NCBI RefSeq assembly: GCF_004792685.1
Contig: NZ_SRXT01000010.1
Span: forward strand, 1-64,000
From: Sphingomonas gei
Lineage (GTDB): Bacteria; Pseudomonadota; Alphaproteobacteria; Sphingomonadales; Sphingomonadaceae
DNA length: 64,000 nucleotides
Reading direction: 5' to 3'
The position numbers were made by a program, and so were the translations under genes. Numbering within the stretch: position 1 is the first letter of the stretch; the number at the start of each line of letters is the position of its first letter. Shown piece by piece: positions 44,305-51,938 of the stretch. Under the pieces are notes generated by a model. That model saw only the letters and a program-made list of their open reading frames with translations. It searched no databases and was not told the origin of the DNA.

Positions 44305-46037
44305 CAGCTCTCCCCGCTTGCGACGCGCAGGACTTCCTCCATCGTCGTGAGCCCTTCGCCCGCCTTGGCGACGCCGTCCGCGGCGAGACTGCGCATGCCG
44401 CCCTGCTCGGCGGCGGCGAGGAGCTCGCGGGTATCCGCGCGCCGAAGGACGAGCCGCGACACCGCGTCGTCGACTCGCAGGAACTCGAGGATGGCGATGC
44501 GTCCCGAATAGCCGCTGCCGCCGCACCGCGCACAGCCGGCAGGATGGTAGAGGCAACGGATTCCTTGCGCCTCGAGGAGCGGCCGCAGTGCCTCGGGAGC
44601 GCCCTCGCGCGGATCGAATGGTATCCGGCAGTCGGCGCAGAGCCGGCGCACGAGCCGCTGCGCGAGCACGCCGGTCAGCACCGATCCGAGCAGGAATGGC
44701 TCGACACCCATGTCGAGCAGTCGCGACACCGCGCCAGCCGCGGTGTTGGTGTGCAGCGTCGACAGGATCATGTGACCGGTGAGCGCCGCCTGGACCGCGA
44801 TCTGCGCAGTCTCGGTATCGCGGATCTCGCCCACCATCATCACGTCGGGATCCTGGCGCAAAAACGAGCGCAGCGCCGACCCGAAGGTGAAGCCGATCGC
44901 GGGGTTGACCTGCGTCTGGATGACTCCGTCGAGGCGATATTCGATCGGGTCCTCGACCGTGAGCAGTTTGCGCTCGGGCGCGTTGAGTTCGGCCAACGCC
45001 GCGTAGAGCGTAGTGGTCTTGCCGCTGCCCGTCGGTCCGGTGACCAGGACGATGCCGTGCGGGCGCGTGATCGCCTCCCGCAGCCGTCCCGTCAGCACGG
45101 CATCGAAGCCGAGCGCGGCGAAGTCGAGCGCGAGCTTCGAGCGGTCGAGGATCCGCATGACGACGCTCTCGCCGTGGATCGAAGGCGCAGTGGCGATCCG
45201 CAGGTCGATCTCGTGGCCACGCACCGAGATGCGCATCCGCCCGTCCTGCGGGAGACGCCGCTCGGCGATGTTGAGCCGCGCCATGACCTTGATGCGGGAA
45301 ACCAGCGGCGCGCGCATCGCGACCGGCAGCCGGCCCGCGTCCCGCAGCATCCCGTCGATCCGGAAACGGATCGCCAGCCCGTCGTCGCCCGGCTCGATGT
45401 GGATGTCGGAGGCTCGCTGATCGACGGCGTTCGCGATCAGGCGGTTGACCGCCCGGATCACCGGCGCGTCGCTGACGAGATCCTTCAGCCGCTCGAGATC
45501 CTCGTCGTCGACCGCATCGTCCACGGCGGCATCGCTCGCTTGCGAGCCATGGTAGAGCCGCTCGATTGCCGCATCGATATCGCTTGCACGACCGACCACG
45601 CGTTCGACCCTTCGCTGGAACATGAAGGCGAAGGCCTGCACCACGAATGGATCGAACGGGTTGGCCACGGCCACGCGAACCGCTTCGCCGGTGAGCCCGA
45701 CCGGCACCGCCCGAATGTCGCGGAGAAAGGCGAGCGAGAGTTCCGGCCCTTCCACCGGAGTCGCCGCAAAGGCTTCGGCACCGACCGCGGTGAGGCCGGA
45801 AAAGCGAGCCAGTTCGGCGACGAGCCGGTCCTCTGAAATCATCCCGAGGCGAGTTACGACGGCTTCGAGGCGCTCGCCGGACTCGCGTTCGATCAATAGA
45901 GCGCGGTGCAGGGCTTCCTCGGGGAGCAACCTCCCGTCCCGGAGCATCGACGCGAGGCCGCGCGCATCCTCCGGCCCGGGCAATATGTCACAGGAACCTT
46001 CAATATTTGTCCGGGGCACCGTGCTATTGTCGATCAT
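44304..46037 (-). CDS. gspE: Type II secretion ATPase GspE
   Basis: 577 residues from ATG 46037, preceded by AAGGTGG; an upstream in-frame start at 46064 would add nine residues. The N-terminal domain binds GspL. Walker A is GPTGSGKTTTLYAAL, the Asp box is TVEDPIEYRLDGV, Walker B is DPDVMMVGEIRDTETA and the His box is LTGHMILSTLHTN. A four-Cys zinc element is visible as CADCRIPFD and CARCGGSGYSGR. It powers pseudopilus assembly. As the first gene of the T2SS operon it probably follows the main promoter in 46038-46520. Confidence 0.96.
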   Translation of the reverse strand: MIDNSTVPRTNIEGSCDILPGPEDARGLASMLRDGRLLPEEALHRALLIERESGERLEAVVTRLGMISEDRLVAELARFSGLTAVGAEAFAATPVEGPELSLAFLRDIRAVPVGLTGEAVRVAVANPFDPFVVQAFAFMFQRRVERVVGRASDIDAAIERLYHGSQASDAAVDDAVDDEDLERLKDLVSDAPVIRAVNRLIANAVDQRASDIHIEPGDDGLAIRFRIDGMLRDAGRLPVAMRAPLVSRIKVMARLNIAERRLPQDGRMRISVRGHEIDLRIATAPSIHGESVVMRILDRSKLALDFAALGFDAVLTGRLREAITRPHGIVLVTGPTGSGKTTTLYAALAELNAPERKLLTVEDPIEYRLDGVIQTQVNPAIGFTFGSALRSFLRQDPDVMMVGEIRDTETAQIAVQAALTGHMILSTLHTNTAAGAVSRLLDMGVEPFLLGSVLTGVLAQRLVRRLCADCRIPFDPREGAPEALRPLLEAQGIRCLYHPAGCARCGGSGYSGRIAILEFLRVDDAVSRLVLRRADTRELLAAAEQGGMRSLAADGVAKAGEGLTTMEEVLRVASGES

Positions 46038-46520
46038 GTACCACCTTCGGGTCCCCGCACGCATTCGACCGGCGCCGGATCATGAATTCGACACCCTAGA
46101 GGTAGATCTTATTCAGTAAATGCTACAATAAAATTGCATTTATACAGATACCGCATCAGCACCCATAAGTTCGCTTAGTTAATTCAAACTTTGCTAACGC
46201 AACTTCGGCGCGATATCATACAAAACATTATAACAAATATGTCATCATACCGATGTAGCAATCTCTTTGTCGGTTCAATATCGAGTCGTATACGATTACG
46301 ACCACGATAGACAGATACACGCGCAAATCGATATTCGATAAGCGCAATTGTGTCTCGGCGAAGAACGAGGGCCTGAAGCCATTCTCTTGAATGGCAACTC
46401 AGACTTTGCGTGACCTTAAGAACAGAAATCGCTCACCCCAAACTTGTTTTCTGGGAAGGCGAAACTGTGACTCGGAGGAACCGACATTTCTTAAGGCATG
46501 TTTCAAACAGGAGAAGACCC
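46038..46520. promoter_or_regulatory. AT-rich divergent regulatory region between T2SS and a secreted protein
   Basis: About 480 bases separate gspE (minus) and the PstS-like gene (plus). Bases 46110-46330 are strongly AT-rich compared with the window, and no protein-coding frame is convincing. A perfect 7-bp hairpin GCCATTC-TCTT-GAATGGC lies at 46378-46395, in what is probably the 5' leader of the plus-strand gene. A lone TGTCAT hexamer at 46240-46245 resembles half of a Pho box, but the second half-site is poor. Confidence 0.55.
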
Positions 46521-48488
46521 ATGAAGCGTTTCAAGAACGCGCTGTTCCTGGCGACCGTCGCCTCCAGCGCCCTCGCCTCTTCCTTCGCCCAGGCGCAGAC
46601 CCCGGCGAGCAATGACGGCGAGACCGCGGTGCACGGCACCGGCGCCAGCTCGATCCAGGGCGTGCTCGTGCAAGAACTCAACTGCAACGGCAGCTATTCG
46701 AATCTCGGCGTGATCGGCACCTCTTCGACCGCCGGCACCTCCTCGACGGTCGTCGAGCCGACCAACCTGCCCAGCCCGTCGGGGACCTTCAACTGCGCCA
46801 CTACCGACCTCAACACGGGCTTCCTCGGCCGCTACATCGCCTCCGGTTCTGGCGCCGGCCGTAGCGCGTTCATCAATCCGGGCACGCTCACCACGTTCAC
46901 CAACTCGCCTTTCGCGATCGGTACGGCCAACCCGAATCCCTTCGGCACCTGGAACCGCGTCCAGTTTGCTTTCGGCGACTCGTCGGTCACCGATGGCGAT
47001 CTCACCACCTACACCGGCGGTGCCGCGCTGACCAATGGCGGCGCGCCGATCATGTTCCCCAAGTACGTGCTCCCGGTGGCGCTCGCTTATAGCCCGACCT
47101 ATGGCCACAATGACACGACCGGCTCGGACTACACCTTCAACATTGGGTTCGCGCAGAACATCCTCGGCAACGCTGCCGGCGGCCTGCGCATGAGCCAGGC
47201 GACCTATTGCGGCGTGTTCAACGGCACCATCCTCAACTTCAACAACGCCAGCTTCACCACCGACAATGGCGGTACGAGCCTGATGGATGCTGATGATGCC
47301 GCCGAAGCGCCCGGCCGCTGGGCGTCGGACGGCGTTCCCGTCCGTCTCGTCGGCCGTCTCGACCGTTCGGGCACGACCGACATCTTCACCCGCGCGCTCG
47401 CCGCGCAGTGCGGCAGCGGGGCAAGCAACAAGTACAAACTGAATGCCGAAACGCTGCCCTACAATCGCAGCGAATCGGCAACCACCCGCCCGACCTTCGG
47501 TACGGTTCGCGCGGACACCGGCCTGCAGACCTCGAGCACCCAGCCGGAAGCGGGCCTCGGCGGCGCGACGTTGGTCGGCTCCGAGTATTTCAGCGGTACC
47601 GCCATCGTCCGGCCGACTGAAAATGCCGGCAAGGCTGCCACTTCGTTCCCGACCGGCGCCAACGGCAGCGGCCGGTTCCTCGTTGCCGACGGCAGCGGCC
47701 GTGTCGCCAGCGCGATCAAGTTCGCGCCGGATTATGCCTCGCCCACGGCTTCGAACGTCAAGCTCAACGGCAAGGTCGGCTATATCGGCGCCGATTTCAT
47801 CGACGGCTCGCCGAGCGCGCCGGGCGGCTTGAAGGCGGCAGCTCTGAAGGGCGGCTCGTCGGCAAGCTGGTACATGCCGAGCGCGGCGAATGCCACGCTC
47901 GCCTTCGGCACGATCCTGCCGCCGCAATCGGCCAGCGACGGCACGCTCAACGACAGCGTCGCCGATACGCGTCAGGTCCGCATTCCGACCTATCAGGGCG
48001 GCACCGGCGTCCCGGGCAATGCCGCGCGCACCAACCCACTCGCCTGGTATGACGTGATCTACTCGGATCCCAGCTCGACGCTGGCAAATCCCACCAACGG
48101 CTATCCGATCGCAGGCTCGACCCAGTATTTCGGCTACACCTGCTACAAGGTCGACGCCAACGGTTCGAACGCGCGGTCGATCGTCAACTTCCTCAACTTC
48201 AACACCGACTATATCGCGACGCTCGACGGCGCCGGCGCCACCCGCACCGGCATCTTCACGCGCACTGCCGCGACGTTCGCCAATGCGGGCCTGCTCGCAC
48301 GCTCGAACATCGGCGCGCTTCCGGACGCGTGGAAGCACGCCGTACGCCAGACCTTCCTGACGAAGTCGAGCGAAACCTCGAGCGTCAATGGAACGCTGGG
48401 CGGCTACAACCTGTACGTCGACGACGCCAACGGGTTCCGCGGTGCGGGCACCGCCAACACCACCTGCACCAGCCGTGCCGGCATCTAA
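46521..48488 (+). CDS. Secreted PstS-like substrate-binding protein
   Basis: 655 residues. The signal peptide MKRFKNALFLATVASSALAS continues to AQA, with cleavage about after Ala25. The start ATG 46521 has AGGAG 8 bases upstream; codons before it are not family-like. PBP-like features are a substrate-loop type segment VPVRLVGRLDRSGTTDIFTR (compare SGTTxxF in PstS), SQATYCGVFNGTILNFNN and WYMPSAANATLAF. The protein is roughly twice as long as ordinary PstS, with Thr/Ser/Gly-rich insertions. It is not a lipoprotein. Divergent position next to T2SS suggests it is exported by that system, perhaps as a phosphate- or oxyanion-scavenging or DING-like exoprotein. Ligand unproven. Confidence 0.75.
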   Translation: MKRFKNALFLATVASSALASSFAQAQTPASNDGETAVHGTGASSIQGVLVQELNCNGSYSNLGVIGTSSTAGTSSTVVEPTNLPSPSGTFNCATTDLNTGFLGRYIASGSGAGRSAFINPGTLTTFTNSPFAIGTANPNPFGTWNRVQFAFGDSSVTDGDLTTYTGGAALTNGGAPIMFPKYVLPVALAYSPTYGHNDTTGSDYTFNIGFAQNILGNAAGGLRMSQATYCGVFNGTILNFNNASFTTDNGGTSLMDADDAAEAPGRWASDGVPVRLVGRLDRSGTTDIFTRALAAQCGSGASNKYKLNAETLPYNRSESATTRPTFGTVRADTGLQTSSTQPEAGLGGATLVGSEYFSGTAIVRPTENAGKAATSFPTGANGSGRFLVADGSGRVASAIKFAPDYASPTASNVKLNGKVGYIGADFIDGSPSAPGGLKAAALKGGSSASWYMPSAANATLAFGTILPPQSASDGTLNDSVADTRQVRIPTYQGGTGVPGNAARTNPLAWYDVIYSDPSSTLANPTNGYPIAGSTQYFGYTCYKVDANGSNARSIVNFLNFNTDYIATLDGAGATRTGIFTRTAATFANAGLLARSNIGALPDAWKHAVRQTFLTKSSETSSVNGTLGGYNLYVDDANGFRGAGTANTTCTSRAGI

Positions 48489-48511
48489 TCGCCAGGCATA
48501 GCCACAAAGTC

Positions 48512-48539
48512 GGCGGCCCTGGAGAAATCCGGGGCCGTC
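48512..48539. terminator. Bidirectional terminator hairpin
   Basis: GGCGGCCCTGG and CCGGGGCCGTC form an 11-bp stem with two G-T wobbles and the loop AGAAAT. A TCTTCTT tract follows on the plus strand. It lies between the converging PstS-like and sulfotransferase genes. Confidence 0.8.
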
Positions 48540-48557
48540 TTCTTGAAAGGGGTTCCG

Positions 48558-50390
48558 CTAGGACTCGATTGAATAGCCCAGCCGCTCGATCGCAGGCTGC
48601 AGGATCGGGATCACCGGCTCGAGATGCTTCAGATAATTGCGGTAGCGGAAGCGCGAGCGGGTATAGAGCTTCTCGGTCACCTGCGCATAGCTGGCCGTCC
48701 TGGCGTGCCGCGCATTATGATGGAAGGCCAGCATCGCCGGATCGAACGGCTCGCCGATCCCGTCGAGCATCGCGCGCACCTCGCGCTCCTGATCGGTCAC
48801 CAGATCCTCGTAGCGCACCGCGTGATAGCGCAGCGGCATCACCGAACGATAATGCGCGATCAGATCGGCGATGCGCGCATAATGCGTCGCGGCGCTCTCA
48901 AGCGCGGAAGCACAATAGAAGCCGTGGGTGAGCGCGTTTGAGAATACCGAGAGCACCACGTCGAGCGGATGGCGGACGAGGTGGATGATCGGCGATTGCG
49001 GAAACAAAAGGCTGATCAGCCCCAGATGCGTTTCGTTGAGCGGCATCTTGTCGGTGAACCAGCGCTTGCCCGCGACGACCACGCCCATCTCGTGCGCCTC
49101 GTTGAGATACAGGTCGCGCAGCGTGTCGACATGCCCCCGCCGGTCGCCGAGCCATAATTCGCTGAGCGCCGAGGGATAGCCGCCGGGGCTGCCAAGCAAG
49201 AGCTGGGCGCGCTGCGCGATCGAACCGATGATCGGCAATTCGTCGCCAGCCGATATCTGCGGATGCGAGCTGAGCGTCTGCTCGACCAGGGTGGTTCCGG
49301 AGCGCGGAAAACCGACGATGAAGATCGGCTGCGCGCTTTCCTGGCGAACCGCGGCGCGCGGCAGCAACCGTGCCCGTCCTTCGGTGAAGAAGTCCGTAAG
49401 GGCCGTGACGAGCTGGTTCGCCTCGTCGGCGAGGTAACGCGCGCCCCCTTCGCGAAGCCGTGCCTTGTACAGGTCGAAGCAGGCGAACGCCTCGTCATAG
49501 CGGCCGAGCGAATCGAGGATCTGCCCTTTCGACAGCAGTGTCGCGGGCTGCCCCTCGGTCACCGACGTGTCGATCGCGTCGAGCGCGCGTTCTGGCTCCT
49601 GCACGCGGCGATGCAGGCCCGCGCGCATCACCGCCACGCGCGGATCTCCCGACCGCGTCGCCTCGGCCCGATCGAGCAACGCGAACGCAGCGGCGAAGTC
49701 GCGGGCCGCCTCCTCGAGCGCCGCCCAATCGAGCAGCATCTGGACGGAGAGCTGCTCCGCCGCCGAGATCCGCTCGTAGATCGCCCGGGCCTCGCCGAAC
49801 TTGCTCTGTTCGCGCAGCGCGACCGCCCGCGCCGCCTGGAGATCGGGGGCATCCCGCTTGCCAGGCTCGGCGAGTTGCTCGGCCGATTGGAGATGGAACT
49901 CGGCCGCCTGCGCCTTGCCGCGTGCCAGAAAGATGCGGCCCATCAGGAAATGCGCCACCGACTCCTCCGGTGCCAACCGCACCAGCATCCGGCCATGGGC
50001 ATAGGCTTGCGGCAGATCGTGGCGTTGGAGGAAGAATCCTGCGGCGACTGATCGTATGGCGGCATCGTTGGGAAACAGCCGCGCGAGACGCACGATCGCA
50101 GATGTGGCCGCTTGCGCCTGCCCGGCGTCGCGCAGCAGATTGAACAACGCGCCGAGCGCCTCGCGCTGGCCGGGTGACATTTCCAGTATTTCGAGCGCGA
50201 GGCGCCGCGCCGTTTCGCGAGCGCCGCCATGATAAGCGCGCGTCAAGGCCGCCAGCGCCTCCGCGTGCCGCTCGGGGGGAACTATCTGGACTTGTGCGAG
50301 ATCGAGCTCGCAACAATGGTGCCGGCCGAGCCCCGATGCGCACGGACATGCCGAACCGGCGATAATCTGCTTTTCGATCACATCGAGCAA
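48558..50390 (-). CDS. TPR-sulfotransferase with N-terminal Cys-rich motif
   Basis: 610 residues from TTG 50390, with GAGGAG about 7 bases upstream. Residues 14-27 read ACPCASGLGRHHCC, resembling a SEC-C zinc motif with Cys15, Cys17, Cys26 and Cys27. TPR-like helices fill about 40-320. The C-terminal domain is a PAPS sulfotransferase: 5'-phosphosulfate loop FIVGFPRSGTTLVEQTLSSH (about 357-376) and 3'-phosphate site HLVRHPLDVVLSVFSN (Arg473, Ser481). It transfers sulfate to a protein Tyr or a glycan; the acceptor is unknown. It follows the Hint-domain gene by 55 bases on the same strand, so it is probably the last gene of the FHA operon. Confidence 0.9.
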   Translation of the reverse strand: MLDVIEKQIIAGSACPCASGLGRHHCCELDLAQVQIVPPERHAEALAALTRAYHGGARETARRLALEILEMSPGQREALGALFNLLRDAGQAQAATSAIVRLARLFPNDAAIRSVAAGFFLQRHDLPQAYAHGRMLVRLAPEESVAHFLMGRIFLARGKAQAAEFHLQSAEQLAEPGKRDAPDLQAARAVALREQSKFGEARAIYERISAAEQLSVQMLLDWAALEEAARDFAAAFALLDRAEATRSGDPRVAVMRAGLHRRVQEPERALDAIDTSVTEGQPATLLSKGQILDSLGRYDEAFACFDLYKARLREGGARYLADEANQLVTALTDFFTEGRARLLPRAAVRQESAQPIFIVGFPRSGTTLVEQTLSSHPQISAGDELPIIGSIAQRAQLLLGSPGGYPSALSELWLGDRRGHVDTLRDLYLNEAHEMGVVVAGKRWFTDKMPLNETHLGLISLLFPQSPIIHLVRHPLDVVLSVFSNALTHGFYCASALESAATHYARIADLIAHYRSVMPLRYHAVRYEDLVTDQEREVRAMLDGIGEPFDPAMLAFHHNARHARTASYAQVTEKLYTRSRFRYRNYLKHLEPVIPILQPAIERLGYSIES

Positions 50391-50445
50391 AGGAGAACTC
50401 CTCGCCGGCGAAGGCCCGGGCAGCGACTAGGCCTTCGCCAGGATG

Positions 50446-51894
50446 TCACGCCACGATACGGAGCGTCGGCAATGTCCTGGTCCACGACGGGGCGACCATC
50501 GCGAGCTCCACCTCGAGCATGGCCGGTCCGGCCCGGTCGAGCTTGAGCGTCGCCGCGCCGTCGGTCCAGCGCCAACCAAGCTGCTCGTGCTGCTCGAGAG
50601 GATGGAAGCCGTTGCCGAAGGCTTCGGCATCGAGCGCGATCGTCTCGCCGTCCACCCGCAACTGCGACACCGCCACGCCGAGCCGGCGGTGGTCAGTGAG
50701 GCCGGGAACCAGTTGCGCCAGCACGCCCCAGGTCGAGCGCAGCGTCACCTCCGACGCCGTGGGGATCGCGAACCAATGCCGGTTCGCCGCCGCGTGGAGC
50801 GATGCGATTTCGATCCCGTCGACGACGATCGAAAGGCTCGCCTCCTCGGTCCGCACCCAGCCGAGCCCCTCCGCGCGCGCATGGAGCCGCTGCTGGATCT
50901 CGACCAGCTGCGGCCCCGCCGCGACCATCGGTGCGCAGGCATCGTCCCAGCTCTTGGGGTCGAGCCGGCCGTGCAGCGCAACGGCTTCGCCCGAATTGGC
51001 GAAGCTCGCGCGGTTGCCATCGTCGAGATAGCTTTCGCAAGGAAGCCCCTCGGCGAGCAGCACATCGTGCGTGTCGAGCTCGATATGGAAGTAGCGGATC
51101 GATTCCACGCTTTCCTGAATGATCGTCGCGCCGTTGACGAGATGGCCGACGGGCACGAGCACCCCTTCGACATGGACCGCATGCCCGGGTGACAGCCGCA
51201 CGTCGCGCTCGGGAACGCTCGGCGCGAAAGCATGCGCCTTGACGCGAACCGGATTCACTTCGCCCGGGCGCGGATAGCGCGCGGGAAACGCGGTCATCCA
51301 GCCGACCCATCTGATCGCGCGCTCCTGCCCCGCCGCGGTCAGCACCGCGTCGCCGACGGCGAGCTGCTCCACCGCGCGTCCACCTGAGGGGGTGAGGATT
51401 TGCGTCCCCTCCGCGAAGCAGATCGGATAGACGCTCGGATCATAGCCGAACGTCACGGGGAAAGTGAAAGCACCCGCGGAGAAACCATCTTCGCTCAAGA
51501 CGGCGGCGCCATAGCCGCTGTCCATCTGGTCGACCGTAAAGTAACGCATGTCCGGAAATAGCATACGGTAAAGCAAAATACCGTCCGGGGAAAATCCGAT
51601 GATCGCATATTGTTGCGGACCGCCATAGATAGGATTAATCTGGTTGGCGAACGATATGGTTCCGAATATTGGCGGAATATAATCAGCGCCGTTGCTGTAT
51701 CCAGCTGTGTAGGTATAGCTGTCTACGGTCAGCTGCCCGGGATCGTATACTTGATTTATTCCGTATGCCTGGATTTTATCTCCGACCCGAGAAATATCGG
51801 AGAAGCTCGCCGCTCCAAGATCCCCTGAGTCAAAAATCACACCGTTCAGTTGTGATAGCTTGCCATTAAATGGGTTATTAGGATCGCCGGCCAT
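50446..51894 (-). CDS. Hint-domain (Hedgehog/intein-like) protein
   Basis: 482 residues. The N-terminal 155 residues are Gly/Tyr-rich and unassigned. The Hint_2-type domain starts at Cys159 in ICFAEGTQILTPSGGRAVEQ. It continues through LSPGHAVHVEGVLVPVGHLV (TxxH-like block) and FHIELDTHDVLLAEGLPCES. The C-terminal 150 residues form a beta-rich domain ending in TRTLPTLRIVA. Hint domains can cleave or rearrange their own chain through an N-S acyl shift at the Cys; whether this one is active is unknown. There is no signal peptide. GGAG lies 8 bases before the ATG. It starts 44 bases after the filamentous-haemagglutinin stop, in the same operon. Confidence 0.85.
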   Translation of the reverse strand: MAGDPNNPFNGKLSQLNGVIFDSGDLGAASFSDISRVGDKIQAYGINQVYDPGQLTVDSYTYTAGYSNGADYIPPIFGTISFANQINPIYGGPQQYAIIGFSPDGILLYRMLFPDMRYFTVDQMDSGYGAAVLSEDGFSAGAFTFPVTFGYDPSVYPICFAEGTQILTPSGGRAVEQLAVGDAVLTAAGQERAIRWVGWMTAFPARYPRPGEVNPVRVKAHAFAPSVPERDVRLSPGHAVHVEGVLVPVGHLVNGATIIQESVESIRYFHIELDTHDVLLAEGLPCESYLDDGNRASFANSGEAVALHGRLDPKSWDDACAPMVAAGPQLVEIQQRLHARAEGLGWVRTEEASLSIVVDGIEIASLHAAANRHWFAIPTASEVTLRSTWGVLAQLVPGLTDHRRLGVAVSQLRVDGETIALDAEAFGNGFHPLEQHEQLGWRWTDGAATLKLDRAGPAMLEVELAMVAPSWTRTLPTLRIVA

Positions 51895-51938
51895 TTCAGG
51901 TCTCCAATCAAAGAATTGTAACTCGCGAACTTATACGA

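Noticed and set aside
46230..46260. Possible Pho box upstream of the PstS-like gene
   Set aside because: Only one half-site (TGTCAT at 46240-46245) is present; the expected second direct repeat matches at too few positions.
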